A stretch of DNA of 64,000 nucleotides from Clavelina lepadiformis (GCF_947623445.1 NC_135248.1:11665820-11729819), one strand, 5' to 3'; shown: positions 46,509 to 60,400, numbered from the stretch's first letter. Program-made: numbers and translations. The notes: generated by a model not told the origin, from the sequence alone.

Positions 46509-49500
46509 ATGGCCGCTGCACTTCAAGGAGAATGGAGCTTGGATCACAATGAAAATTATGACGATTTCTTGAAAGCTGCAGGTGAGTGGACATGACTCTT
46601 TTCAATTTATTTCAGACCACTGTAGAGGCAAGCAAGAAAATTAGTAAAACTCGCACTTTCCCATACACAAACTTAATATTTGTTTTTACTCGCATCTTCT
46701 TAAACTAAGGTTCATATTTAAACATAGACAGAACCCTTGTTTGAAATAACTTCACAATCTCTTTAAAACGTGGCTCTTTAGAGGTTGGTGGGCTCCGGCT
46801 TAAGAACCCCAAGTTTAAAACAAAATTTGTAAGTGTATCCCATTGTAAATACAGTCTATTTGCATTGCAACGCTTGCGTGGTGTCTCGGAATTCGATCAG
46901 ACAAGCGTTTCAGCTATCTCATTATACATATGAACTGAAAACTATGAAGTAGGAAATAGAGTGTTAATAACCCGTTGTTTGTTTTTAACTTGGGCATTCA
47001 CGAAAATTTCTAAGCCCGCTAAGATATGATTTGCTACAATCCAAACGCGCACGATAGTAAAAAGGTTTCCTGCTCTAATCTAGGTGAAAGGTGACCAGAC
47101 GAATGTAGGTAATAAGTCAACCGGAGGCATTTTTGTTTAACTATCGTAAACAGAGTAACCTTTTTCCATTTATGCTGTATCAACTTGTACATAGGCGAAA
47201 GATTAATCAATGTATGAAGGAAAATAGATGAGCCGAAAATATTTCTCAGATTATTATCGTTTTCATTTTCCGTTTGCAGTGTTTATTCTTCAAATAATGT
47301 TGCCGGTTCCGGGCTGATTCAACCCAGGGAAGATTCAATCTAGGACGATTAAACCAGAACGACTAAACCTAACAGGACCCAATCAATTTGGGGCTGGTTT
47401 GAATCGTCCGTGGATTGAATTGAACGACTGTTATTGTTACCACGTTTGCGTCTATGGGTAACATACATGAAACTGCACATTTTCTCCCATTGGATTTTCC
47501 TACATAAATTCCCTTTCCAAACTTTAAAAAGCTGTTTGTAAACGGAAATTTTTCTTTTACAACAACCGTATTAAATCTTACCATATTGAAAATTTAAGTT
47601 TGGAAACAAAGAAATAATATAATAAGTATTTATAATTTAGATTAGGTCATGCTTTGTCGAAGTGTTAACAACGAATAACACAGGTGAAATATAACATGAT
47701 AAAGGTTTAGATTAGATCAGAAATCGTGCTACATATTGGTGAAATTTTATTGTAATATAAAATTGTGTATGTATAAGTCAGACGTAAACCAGATTGCTTT
47801 CCTTTTCGGTTCTAAGCTACGATATTTATTGTAAGCAAATATGCTTCTATACGTTCAATTCTGATGAAAAACGTATTGCAAGATATTTCACTATCAGCCA
47901 TTATAACCGGTATATAAGCTACAATTTTTCCTTTTTTGTATGAGCATAATGAAAGCAGACATAGCCCATATTTGCGCAGAGTAAACCATGGACACAGGTC
48001 CAACAAAGACCGCATTCTGCTAGGATACCAGATAAATAAAGTAAATAGGAAAACACTGTTTTTGGCTTGCTTGTTCTTATGTCACCAGCTTCCTGTTAGC
48101 TTTAAAAACAAACCAGTCGTCAAATTATATCAACAGACGACCAAGCCTTTTATAAAATGGCCCATAATACCAAACTAAATATAGGTTAAAGTTGATTTCA
48201 GTGCAGGTGGCCAAAACTTGTGTTCAGTCTTTACAAAATTCAAATCATTGATAAGGGAATGGAAAAATACAGATTCAGTTTACCAAAACGGGTCAATTGA
48301 ACGAGTAAGACAGCAAAGTCACGTGATAGCAAGCTCCATATGCCCAATGGGCGTATCCATACCGCCATGTCAGATAAAAAACGTTGCGTCATCGATTCAA
48401 ACATGAGTAAAATAAATAAGCCAAAAGAACCCTGGGATACGGTCGGCAAAATCGAGGCCATTGAACCTTTATACAATGTTGATATCATTTATGACCTTGT
48501 AAACGTTATCACCTATGCTAAACCGGGTCGATGAAACGAAGTTAAACCAATAACGATTGGCTCTCAAACTTGTAAAGGACTAATCAGGTAAACGTAAAAT
48601 AAACGTTGCTACACGGGGCGTTTACTGCTTGTCTTGCCAGAGTAATAACTGCTTTTAAAAGGTTTGTTATAAAGCGATTAACATAAAATAAAAAAATTCC
48701 ATTCCATTCAACGCACCTGAGGTATCATAACGTTTTTATCGTAAACCACTAGTAAAATTTTCTTCGAGCAGTTGTGGTCAAATTGTGATCCAATAAAAAT
48801 CGAATACAACCGATGATCACCATCAAAACCAGTGTGCCGTTAAAAATACAGGTTAAATACAGAAGGTCTCATATCTTTTGATGACAGCGGCCAACAACAA
48901 TAAAAAATCAAAAATCAACGAAACTAAACCTGAAAACTTTTCACTCATGTGTACAGTACATTTAGTACAGTAGGCCTATAGTAGGCAACTACTGCAGTAA
49001 ATTTGCATTACTAAAGGCATTGCACTGCAATTACATTGCATTACTATTTGGGGTTTGGGGTGATTACCAGGCGAAAGCACGTGCAAAATGTTTAATATAA
49101 TTACATTGTATAAAAAGTTTCAGCCAACTGAAGTCTAAGGAAGCGTTTAATTTATCCGATTTATCTTCTCCTCTTCCAGGAATGGGAGCCATGAAGAGGA
49201 CAATGGCAGTGAAGTTGGGTGGAAGCCTCACCATCACTCCTCTCGGAGACGCGAAACTAAAAGTGAAGACCGTCAACGGACCTAAGACAAAGGAACGCGA
49301 AATTCCAATCGGGGTCGAATTCGAAGACGAAGGGGTGGATGGGGCCACTGCAAAGGTTTGTCGGCGTAACACGACATTGGTGTATGGAGTGAATTGCTGG
49401 GTGAAAGTTTAGTCTTTAAATTATTTCTATGTCAGGGAAAATTTGTATTTGAAAATGGCAAGATGGTCGGAAACTTCATCACCGGTAAAGGGAAAAAACT

Positions 49501-49715
49501 GGCCATTTCCAGGGAGATTCAAAATGGATTGCTTGTGCAGGTATATAAGAGAGGATAACATTGACTGTAAATCGACCGTAATATCGTGACCTATATACTA
49601 AAACTGACAGCAAGGCTTATAAACCTCTTTGCATGACTTGTTGAATAATTTGACAATGTTTTAGACGATGAACTTTGACGGAACCGAATGCAAAAGGTTT
49701 TACAAGAAGAAGTAA
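46509..49715 (+). CDS. Fatty-acid-binding protein, first tandem copy
   Basis: Four exons (46509-46581, 49180-49355, 49436-49540, 49665-49715) give 134 residues, the normal intracellular lipid-binding protein length. Recognisable parts are the N-terminal strand LQGEWSLDHNENYDDFLKA, the helix segment GMGAMKRTMA, the strand LGGSLTITP, GVEFEDEGVDG, and the C-terminal DGTECKRFYKKK, whose R-x-Y matches the carboxylate-binding Arg-x-Tyr of FABPs. The four-exon layout and phases match the vertebrate FABP gene plan. It is a cytosolic beta-barrel carrier of fatty acids or retinoids; the ligand cannot be told. Intron 1 is 2.6 kb, long for this window, and holds nothing recognisable. A candidate AATAAA lies at 49963-49968. 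Confidence 0.95.
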
Positions 49716-51529
49716 TTTCTGTCCAAACACTTCTCCTAACGTCACTTTTGTTTCACGTTTGGCTGCGTATTAAATTTATACAATTTGTTTGGGTAATCGG
49801 ATACACTGTTTGAATTCGTTTCTTTAAACCTTTCGATTTTAAAGTTCCAAATCTTATTTCGCTTTACATGCTGGCTGTAATATAATTGTTTCGAAATAGT
49901 CGATGGTTTGCGTAATACAATTTATTTGAGAGCTATCGTTTAGCATAAGGTTTACGCATATAAATAAATTGAAAAACCTGTACAATTTCATGTCTTTTTA
50001 ATTCGTTCCTTTTACATACCGCCACACTATGATACCGATTTCTGTTGAACAGTTATGAATATGTAGATCCCATGTTTGTAATAATGGTGGACAGTTTTGA
50101 AGCTAAACTGGAACTCTCCTGTATAGTGTCTGTGTGTAGCTCTGTTCTTGAACAAAAAGTTAACAGCAAATAAGGGAAAAGGGTGAAGGTATGATGGCTA
50201 GGTTGTTCGAAACCCTTAAATGGAGTAAGTAAATTCTTAACTGTGAAAATAACTCACATTTCATAACATGCAATTCGACTTAGCCTACTGTTAAACAAAA
50301 AAAACATCCACTACATTACACGCCTATCTGTTATATTTCGGTTTAAGAGTAGGATTTATAGCCATGCGTTGTGTTACGCTGGAATACGACGAGTTTACAG
50401 CAGATTATAAATACAATAGAACAGTGGTTCTCAATCTGGGAGGCCTACCTCCCTAGGGGAGGTGAAATCGGATTTTAGGGAAAACGAGCAAAATGGTGTA
50501 GAATGTAGATAAGTATGAACTTCTGAAGAACATGTCAAAACGCCATGACCGTTGCTGTGTTGCAATTTTTTTGTGAACGAAGAGGTACTAGTGAAGAACG
50601 ACTTCAGATAGGACAGACGGCGAAGGAATGTTCACAAGATTGGGAATCACTACTGAGAACTCAACAGACAACACTTTACCATTTTCCTTAAACTTTGCTT
50701 GTAAAAACATTTGCTAATAATTACACTTTTTCAGAGTTCTCTTCAGGTGTCGCAATAGGCAATATCTACTCTATTGCTTTTTCAAAAATTTGACAGTTTA
50801 TTCCCTGTCCTTTTATTAATGTTTCTATATGCATATGCTTAGACAATGAATTTGTTTTGCTGTACAATATTGAAGCAGGATGGCTACTAATAAATTAATC
50901 GGTTCGATACGCATCACTGGTCACACTACAAGCAGTGGTGGGCGACCTTTGAATGGCTTGATAGTTGAGGCATGTCTTTTAATAATCAGAAATAATGCAT
51001 GCAATTGATTAGGTTTTTGCTTTGGAGTGGGTGGTTTGCTTTGAAGTACAGTATTTAGAAAATATGTGAGGAGATATGAGCCTGATCTTCACGAAAAATG
51101 CAGCATAAACCTACATTGAGGCAGCTGTGTACAGGCGCCACAATTTTGCCAATCTATACCTCACTAACTTACTTAAAACGCGCATAAATTAATCACCAGC
51201 AAGGGAAGAGATGGCAATACAGACTTATTTACGGTCATAAAAACAATTATTGCGCGGTGCTTTCTGTTGTGGTAATGAAAAAATAATGCAAATTTTGGTA
51301 CAACATAACCTGGTAATTTTAGACGGTAGAATATTTTGCTGCGGGCAAACTATAAGCTTCGATACTTCTGATCTGGCATGAATATAGCCTATGCAACTCA
51401 AGTGCTTAAGGGAGTAAAGAGTGAGGAAGGTTTACGATTTCATACACAACCGTTAATGTTTTATTCTGGTGCATGCAGGACTACTTAGATCTGAAATCTT
51501 TTAAAAAACAGGTGACCATAAAAATAACG
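49716..51529. other. Spacer between the two FABP genes
   Basis: It holds the 3' UTR of the first copy and the promoter of the second. A hAT-like fragment sits at 50422-50655. No coding exon is supported. Confidence 0.55.
50422..50655. mobile_element. Degenerate hAT-like MITE between the FABP genes
   Basis: It begins CAGTGGTTCTCAATCTGGGA followed by a CCTCCC/GGGGAGG self-complementary stretch, a start commonly seen in hAT non-autonomous repeats. The other end on the minus strand, CAGTAGTGATTCCCAATCT, is a weaker match. No 8-bp target duplication is visible, so it is old or its right edge is misplaced. Confidence 0.45.
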
Positions 51530-52777
51530 ATGGGTATTGATAAACTGAAAGGAGAATGGGTACTGGACCATAGCGAAAACTTCGACAATTTTCTCAAAGC
51601 GACTGGTAAGTTTGCTGGTAGTGTAGTCTTAATCTGTTAAGTTGTTTGTTCGCAACTGGTTAGTGTTAATTACCGGTCGTTTGCACGAAACTCTTGTTTT
51701 AACAGTATTCGGGGAAAGGCGATGCGCAAAACATCCTAATGATATCTTTTTCAGACTTTTCTTTCCTGCTATCTTGTTACAATGAAAACGGCTTTTATGT
51801 TATAGGAATGGGCTTTGCAAAGCGCATCTTGGCCAAAAGGTTAGGTGGCAGTCTTACAATCATTCCAATCGAAAACGGCAACGTAAGAGTCATAGCAGTG
51901 AACGGACCTGTTACACGTGACAACGAGATTGTGCTCGGAAAGGAATTTGAAGGAGAAGGTGCGGATGGAACGAAGGCAAAGGTTTTAACTGTTTATAAAG
52001 GCTTACAGTTACACCATGCTTTTTGTGCTATGCTATCTTATGCAAGATTTTGTAACTTCGTTGGAATTGTATTAGCTTTTCTGCAAGATAAAATAATTTT
52101 TTTTTAGCTGTATTGAATCGCATAGCCATAGGCAATTTTTAGGCTAAGGTTGCTGAGACAACCGACTTAGATGGTGTTCTTGCAAACTCCAGTCCAGTCA
52201 TTGTGACAATTTTTATTAAAATGCTGCGCAATTTGGAATCATGTAAAATTCTGCTGTTTTTGCATAACAAAGTAGGCTATAAGTTACCGAACTGCTAAAT
52301 TGTGTAATTTAAATATGAGACCCTTTCTCGTTAATAAAGGTGGAAAACGTCTCCATTATGTTGCAACTAACACCGTCTGTTCTGAAGAATGAAGTGAATA
52401 TTGTTTGTTTTTACAAAAGCTTAACCATGGTTATAAACTAAACTGTATACATCACAGGGAAAGATTACAGAAGAAGGCGATAAAATGATCGGAAGGTTTC
52501 GAACTGAAGCTGGTAAAGATTATGAAATTGTGCGTGAAATAGAAGATAAGTTTCTTGTTCAGGTGGGATGGGTTTAAAACTATTGATTTAGATTTTGCCG
52601 AGGTTTACAATCTAAGTAGGCCTACTGTATGTCATGTTTTGATTTATTTCCTGCACTACGCTCGTGTGGCCTATTTTTTCTAATGTTAAAGCCACGTTGA
52701 AAATTGTGTCATTTCGACAGAAAATGACATTTGATGGGACAGAATGCAAGCGATTCTACAAAATAAGACTAAAGTGA
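51530..52777 (+). CDS. Fatty-acid-binding protein, second tandem copy
   Basis: Four exons (51530-51605, 51806-51981, 52458-52562, 52721-52777) give 137 residues. Exons 2 and 3 are exactly the same length (176 and 105 bp) as in the upstream copy, and intron phases agree. Shared blocks include KGEWVLDHSENFDNFLKA, GMGFAKR, RLGGSLTI, KEFEGEGADGTKAKGK and DGTECKRFYK. Elsewhere the proteins differ (for example NGNVRVIAVNGPVTRDNEI), so this is an old duplication with room for different ligands. It is a cytosolic lipid carrier. Introns here are much shorter than in the first copy. The start ATG fits family length; three residues precede the conserved LKGEW. Confidence 0.95.
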
Positions 52778-53615
52778 AGTGTTGAAAATTATAAATAATC
52801 AGTACACTCAGCATAAAACTTCATGGAACTTTCTATTTTCAAATAATATCGAAGTAAACCGCGGGTATGAAAAACAGAAAGACATAATCAGTATGGAATC
52901 TTTGCTCTTCACTGGTGACGTGCCAAATTTGTTCCCAACAATGTGACGTAAAGATGTAACAAGTTTTTCGATCAAAAACCTTGTATTCCCGGTGAGTTTG
53001 TATGTATTGTTTTCTTGTTTATAAGCTAAGTTGGTAACTTTGTAAGTTTTTTCTAAACCCGATGGCAATCTGCGAGGTTTTCCTGCGGAAACATTACGCT
53101 GAGTCATGCCAAACCACTACATCACAATGCCCGGAACAAATTCGGCACTACCCAAGCACCACGCTTATAACAATTCTATCTTCGGCTGGAAACTCAAATA
53201 AGTCCGATGTGTACACTTGCGTTAGACTAGTGTTTACTGCCCAAGTTTTTTCAAGTTATAAGTAATTATACTGTTTCGAAATATGTTTTGTGTAACTACT
53301 TTGTTTCCATATAGATAGACTGTAAAAGTCGTTGTTGCTTTCAGTATACATTTGCACTGCGTATAATTAAAAATCACATGAATTTTAATGCGAAATATAG
53401 CATATAATACAGCACGATAAATTAGCGCATAGTTTTATACTGAGTTAAGCTAATTCAGTAAGCCAATACTGCGATACAATAATAATAATAATTAATAATA
53501 GCAACGATTATTGTCGCGTTAGCAGCAGCACTTTGAAGAAGTAAAATATGAAAGAGGCTTTGGTAAATATAGTTAAAGCAAAACCGCTTTCTACCAAGCT
53601 CCAGTAATAGAAAAT
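52778..53615. other. Convergent 3' region of the second FABP and the sulfotransferase gene
   Basis: About 0.84 kb between two facing stop codons, with no supported exon. It should contain both 3' UTRs. An AT-rich AATAAT-type microsatellite lies near 53478-53500. Confidence 0.5.
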
Positions 53616-55191
53616 CTAAAAATGCGTTCGTGTAAAGGTATAAACTAAGCATGACAAGCAGGCAAAAGCGACACAAACAACGACAGTCAGTTCTCGTTTG
53701 ATTTTAAGAATCATAGGGTTCGATATCAACGATTTCTCTATCACTTCTCCACGAATATTTTCATGCGGGAAGACCATGTTTGGCCTTGTTACGCCCAGGA
53801 ACTTACATAGCGGCTCCCAGCCTTCTGAACACTTGAATGTCAAAAGGTTCTCTTGGGGGACAGCCTGAAAACATGTTTGCTATATTCAAGTCTGCAATTC
53901 ATTCGTTTTATAGCGTTTAAAACTAGTAAAATATCGGACTTGTGGAAATGCATGTACCCTTACGCCTACGCAGAAGGTTTTAAATGTACTATATAGTACA
54001 GCGTGGTCCAACTGCAGGCCCGCGGGCCAAAGTTGGCCCGTGAGCACCGATTTTTTGGCCCGCAAAATGATAGTCGCTTTGGAAGAACCTCGACCGCAGA
54101 TGTCACATTGATCAGCATTTAATAGCTAAATTTTGAACTATTCTAATTTCAGTTTTAATAAAAAAAAGAGAACTTTTTTCAGTTCTAATATCAGTGTCAC
54201 ATGGTTTTTCAGTTCTAATTTAAAAACATTGGCCCGCAAGATAAAAAATTTTTTTGATTTTGGCCCGCGATGAAAAGAAGTTGGACCACGCTGATATAGT
54301 ATATACGGAACAAAATTGCTGTTACCTGTAAAACGTAAGTATAATGACGTAAATAAACCTTTTTCATCAACATTCGATTGACCGTCAGAGGGCGGTATCT
54401 AGACATCGGTTTGTCGCCGTAAATGATTCGACCTGACCACAAACATTAGCTTTATTGACATAAAATTGAAACAAGAAATCATGCTGACTACGGGCATCTG
54501 CTTTTACAAAAGTGCAAATAGCTGGGATTAGCCGACCGATAAATCCACGAAATACTAACTTATACAATATGTTTCCACTCGCCGTACCTATGTTCCTTAT
54601 GAAGGAGAGTAATCTGTTTCCAGTGGGAGTAAGAGCCAGTATGAGTCGAAATGTGAGATTGTTGCTCAAGATTGAACTTTGTGTCGTCATCGCATCCAGC
54701 CAGTTTTCCACTGAATCGCTTTCACGGGAACTTAGGATGACCTTGGCAAAATTTAACTTCCCCATTTGATATCGTCTCTTTACACTTTTATTTGTTTCAA
54801 AACCTAGTTTACCCTTTTTTGAAAATTCTTAAGTTAAAATGCTACATGAAAGATTATCAGCTTTTCAATATACGAAATTGCTGGTTTTGTGACACCGTAC
54901 CGGTGAAAATGGTGGAAATCAATGAACAACTGGACATACCTTAGCATCCGGAAAAGCTTCCAGCAACTCTTCGCAAAAATAGCAAGCCGGAAAGTCGCAA
55001 ATAGCGTCGACGTTCTCGAACATTCTTCTAAAGTTTTCTTTCGCGCCTCCGCGTCCGAAAATCGAGTTCCATTCCTTTTCCAAGTACCAAAAGTTTTCGA
55101 TAAAGTCATAGACCACAAATCCAAGTTGGCGCAAGGCTTCAGCCAGAGACTTGGTTCCGGTTTTGGGAAAGCCGGCGCAGATTACTTTCAT
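53616..55191 (-). CDS. Sulfotransferase-family protein with C-terminal membrane segment
   Basis: Three exons in phase give 269 residues: 55191-54940, 54741-54433, 53864-53616. The N-terminus MKVICAGFPKTGTKSLAEAL carries the 5'-phosphosulfate loop (GFPKTGTKS); VILSSRESDSVENW fits the position of the 3'-phosphate-binding RxxxxS region; LLTFKCSEGWEPLCKFLGV and FPHEN are typical of the C-terminal part of the sulfotransferase_4 (P-loop NTPase) family found in invertebrates. The last 30 residues contain a hydrophobic span (VVVCVAFACLSCLVYTF) ending in a short tail, so a tail anchor is likely. Substrate is unknown, and many family members lack proven activity. Intron 2 holds a hAT MITE. Confidence 0.88.
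53999..54293. mobile_element. hAT-superfamily MITE (295 bp) in the sulfotransferase intron
   Basis: The terminal inverted repeats are CAGCGTGGTCCAACT and its exact complement at the right end, flanked by a perfect 8-bp duplication ATATAGTA (53991-53998 and 54294-54301). GGCCCGC words lie just inside both ends, a common hAT MITE feature. There is no coding potential. Confidence 0.9.
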
Positions 55192-57431
55192 GTTGTGCAG
55201 ATTTCAGCGAGCGGACGGAAAGAGTTGAACCTGCTGACGGTGTTTTCGCGTATTTGCGATACCAGCAGCAACAGACTATAAATATATTAACAGTAATTCG
55301 CGAATAAAAAAAATTGTTAAACTGTAAGATTTTGCGCTGGTATAATCTTTAAATTTCTATGGCTTTACGCATCAGTGGCTTTTCTTATGAAATGTTACGA
55401 GAATGTCAGACCTCTTATCCAACGAACCGGATTTTTGACTGACTTATATCTTCACTACATCAACAGATTAATTGAGGAAAATACTTAATAGCATTTCGCG
55501 ATAGAACTAGAATATCTTTAGCGCTTCGAGCAAACTTGCAACCATATATTCCAACTAACAAAAATTAGCGCAAAAATTAAAGCTGTCATTTCCCTCTTAT
55601 GTACTATATTTTTTCGCTGCCTCAAACCAATTCCACTATAATGCATTCTACATAGACACGTTGAGACACTCCAGTATTTAGAAGGCCGATTACACGTCAA
55701 CCGTGAAAGCTTACATGAAATCAACCTTTTGTTCTACTTTAGCTGACCGTGAACTGTAACCCCTTTGTCAACAGTTGCATCTCTCGTGGTTTAAGAACGT
55801 CCACAGCAAAATTCTATAAAATATCAGTACGATGATCACCCTAAATAGAGAGTCTTGATTCTAAGTTGTTTCTATCTGCAGCAGAATCTCATTTTAAGCT
55901 AGTCTGAACAATACAGCTGCAGTGTTCTAGCCCTAAACAAGCTTTGTTCGTGCAAATCAATTTAGCCTTTAGGTACAACACAAAGACCGGAAAATGTTGT
56001 CAGCAAATCACTGTGTCGTCGAAATGTCAATTGTTGTTTGATTTTATTCTTTTTTTACCTAAACGGTTGTTACCTTTTACTTTTCATCCAACATTTACGA
56101 CAAAAACTTTTCGTAAATTTCGATTTCAAAGTTTTAAGAAAAAAGAACGAGGACTATCAAGTAAACACCGAGTTGCAATATATGTGAACCTTTTCTTGGA
56201 CCTTTCTATACGCACACTATATTGATTTAATAAAATGATAAAATAAAAACAACTTTGCCAGGTCTTAAATATTCATAGGTCATATTAAGGCAACACTAAC
56301 ATTACGTTACAACAATTCGTGACCGCAAAGTGACGTAATGTTACTTTTTACTTTGTGTGCTAGAAAATAGTAATTGTCTATTGAAATTAGTATATGTATG
56401 CCCGTTTTCTCGTAAATATCGTTATCATTGTTTTAATCTCAAAAGTGATTGTCCAAATGTGAACTTTGCGAAGCCAAAAGTTTTAAAATAACAACAGCTG
56501 ATACGGAATAAAGGCTTCACAACTTTTCTTTCCGTTATTATTGAAATGATGGCAACTTATACTATCTTTGGGAAATGTGTATATAGTAATGGCTGTGCTT
56601 TCTGTACTATGCTTGCATAAGCCAGACATAAACACAACTAACCTTTGGTCATAATTATGAATTAGACGTGAGGAAGAAACATGATGAAAAGATACTATAC
56701 GTTCTTTTTAACGGCACTCGATTTTCCCATCAGATAGGACTGCACAGAAGTTCAGAAAGATCATGTTTCTACCATAGGTTTTACTTAACAGCTTAACGTA
56801 CTGGTTCTGTAAACGAATTCTTTCCACCCAACTCATACAAACTTCTATGATTCATCCAATATGTAGTTCGTTGTTTTGGCGAAGTGGACAATAAACTTGG
56901 TTTAAAAGTTTCTTGTTATGGAATAAAACACAGAATTGCACTAAGTTGCTTTGGAAAGGTTTTACGATGTGGTTAGCCCTTTAGAAGAAAACATTATTTC
57001 TTGTAGTGCTAACGCCATATTTTGTACTGTATGGTGTCGGCTTTTACCTTCTGTTAAAGATAAATCAAGGAGTGCATTCGAAGACACATCACAGCTAAAA
57101 ATGGAAACTGTTTTATTTGCAGCAGACGTTTCGAGTAGGCCCTAATGCATATAACTAACTCATTACCATTAACGAAACGTATGTCAATGAAGTGATTGTT
57201 ATCATGCTTACTAATGTTTGCTATTGGGACAACCGGCTATTCACATCACTCTACTAATCAAGACTTACGAAGAAGTGCTGAGATTACTGTATAAAATGCA
57301 CTAAAACATCGCACGCTATAAATTTTTTTGCCGTGGGCGATATACCGTAGACTATTGCGGACGTCGAGAAATCTTTTGAGTTACGCTTAACACTCGCCAG
57401 AGATTCATCCTTAATGTAGATTTAGTTCATC
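55192..57431. other. Intergenic between the divergent sulfotransferase and BPI genes
   Basis: It should contain both promoters. I see no coding exon, repeat or RNA gene that I can support in these 2.2 kb; the frames near 55944-56225 lack homology or splice context. Confidence 0.5.
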
Positions 57432-60400
57432 ATGAAGCGTGGAATATTTTGTTTGTCTGTTTTGCTTCTGAGTTCAGTTTGGTTATGCTTAGCCAATCAG
57501 AGTGGAGAGGAACCTGGTATCAAACTCAGGGTACATTCAAGGGGACTTGACTTTGGTGAGAAGTGTTCTGGCTTGTTAATAAAATGCAACTGTTTATGTA
57601 GGCTGCGTTTTCGAGTTTAAGATAATTTTCATTATCGTATTTGAGGCATTTAATTTGCAGGGATTCAATAATTTGGCCTATTATAGGTTGCATCTGATAC
57701 TCCACATTTTATAATATGTTGCGCTTGTCAGTATAACGTGATGTCTTTAATTATTTTTTTCAGAGTAAAATATTTGATTGCTTGGCTTGTCAAATTCTGT
57801 GCTTGATACACAAATGAAACTTAGTTGTTAAGCATTTTGAGATATTAGCTTATTTCCAATATTCTTTGGTATATTCGCAATACGCGGTATATGTGCACTT
57901 ATGAGTTGACATTTTAGTAACAAGTCTTGTTAATCTGCGTCACATTTTAAGACACCATAAAAAGCTTTTTGTTTTAGGCTACTATACCCTTAGGGCTTAG
58001 GCTATATCATCGTTTCGCATATCTTTAAGATCGTTGCTAACATTTTCTAGAGAGTCTAGTAAACCTACATTAGACTAAAGCAATTTGATTAAATAAAACT
58101 TTTCTCTTTTCGGCTTAAATATTTCATTATTATATATAGTTCGTCAGTTGGTGCTCCAATATTTGGACAGCTTCTTGAATTCTTACATGGTCCCAAACTT
58201 GTCCGGTTTTGGAACTGTCAATTACGAAATTCAAAAGTGAGTCCAGATAAACAACATATTTTTAAACACGCAATTCTGCGCATCATTAACCCACCGACAT
58301 TTTACTCTTCAGTATCGAGATCGAATCTTTCGATATCGGAGAAACAAGCTTCAAAACCTTTCCACCAAACATATTTCGACCTGTTATAAACGGCGCATCC
58401 ACTTCGTTAAGAGCCAAGTGGAAGGTTTGGAAAAAGGTTCTTTTGTAAGTTAAAATTTCACCATCATGTTATCAATTGAAATAGAGAAAAACTTTGCCCC
58501 AAAAAACATAATTATTATCACTGGGTCTTTTGAAAACTACAGTAGTTTATGTTCTAGCGTAACCCTGCGGCTGTCTGGGGAACTGAAAGCTGGCGCTAGC
58601 GGGCTCAATATTGGTCAATCGATTGAGCTTGGAAGAAATGACATGGGAAAACCAACCGTAAAACTCGATGCTAATAACCTTTTGCATCCATATACGTTTA
58701 CATATACATTTAGTGATTATCTAACCACAAATAAATTATGGTTTTTCAATAACTTAGATGTTGAAACAATTACGTGTTTTGTGGATAGTGAAATGTGGCC
58801 CAGCAAATAGTCACATCTAAGATATCATGCAAGTTTATTTCGTTTTTACAGTTTAAAGCTGTAGATTGTTCAACTTTTGTCAAAAGCCTTAAATTTGATG
58901 TCAAGTACACCGGTCTGGACTGGTTAATAAATCTGGGGCTGAGTTTATTTGAAACTTCTATCAAAGACAAACTTCAATCTGCGGTAACTATCATATTTGT
59001 TCATCGTATCATGTTTGCTCAATTCTTATATATGTCTTGGTAATCTTACTTTAAACTTAGCGAATTTGCTGCTTACGTCATTTTTCATTTACTTTTCCAT
59101 TCCTCAGGTATGTGGGCAAATTAAAAAAGTACTTGACGAAGGAGGTGAAGGCCTCACTGATGCGTTCAAGGGTAAACCATTTCATTACTCTGATATTATT
59201 TTTCTCTTTCTTGAAGCACACTTTGACATTTCACCTTTTGCTCTCTAACTTGCGTGAAGAACAAGTTCACCTTAATGACTTGTATAAATTATCGTGGCCT
59301 GTAGATGGCCAATAGAGGTAAAATGTTAAATCGTGATGGCTATACATTTTAAACAAATAAACAATGGAAAAGAACCTTGGAATAACCAGCGACGAAACTG
59401 TGCGCTTGTTTCTTTGCACAGTAAATCTTCCACTGATTTCTCAAAGTTCCATCAATGTCGGGCTGGTTTGTGATCCGGAAGCAACATCAATGGGTGTTAT
59501 GTTTTCCTTGAGAGGTCGCTGTTTTCCAAATTCTTCTCCGGATACCAAGTAAGAATACTCACCCTGCAAACTTTCTGAAACATTTTGAGCAATACCAAAC
59601 TGTTCTTCGTAAATCTAAGGAATCAGATCTGGATTGCTGTAGTATTGGAAAAACTAGGCCTATTGCTTTTTGCCCCCTCCAACACGTTTTGTCTGCTGTA
59701 TATTGTTATATTCACAATTTTAATGTTTATTTTATTCTGTAGAGTTCCAATAAAAGTTTCCTCTGTGACAACGTTGGATGAAACGGCTGAGATGATAAGG
59801 TTTTCCGTCAACGAATACGTGCTGAATACGTTGCTTTATTCATTGTGGTTTAATGATATCTTAACTTGGAACGTTTCGAGTTCTCAGGTGTAGGAATGCT
59901 TCATTGTTAACAATTAGATTCGAATTTTTCTTGTCATATCTGTAACCGTATTTTTCTTCAGGTAAGGGACGCTGTTGGCTTTGAAGTAACAAGCGATACA
60001 CTTGCACCACTTGACCCAACATTTGAGCAATATGCTGGCAGGTAAAATGCATTCTAGGCGTATAGGCTATATTGCATATTGACCTATTTATTACACACGT
60101 TTTTAAAAATATATTGCCTAAGCCTACGGTTTTAAGAAATTGAGATCAACAAACTACAAACTTGCAGGTATAAATCCTTTGTTCTAATGGACACGATTTG
60201 TAAGGTCCTATTAGGGTGTTTTAAGTTGATGAGTTTAGTTTAATAAAACTTGTTCCGACGCTTTACACTTAGACCAATCGAGTTCAAAATCGAAGCTCCA
60301 AACGCACCCTCAGCCTTATTCGGTGCAAGGGGACTTATTCTTTCGGGTGACATTGTTGTCGTCATTTACGTTGTACAAGAAGATGGTTCCCGAACCCGGG

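Noticed and set aside
48218-48534. Overlapping frames of 62-82 codons in FABP intron 1.
   Set aside because: No motif, both strands open, and no exon pairing in phase with any neighbour.
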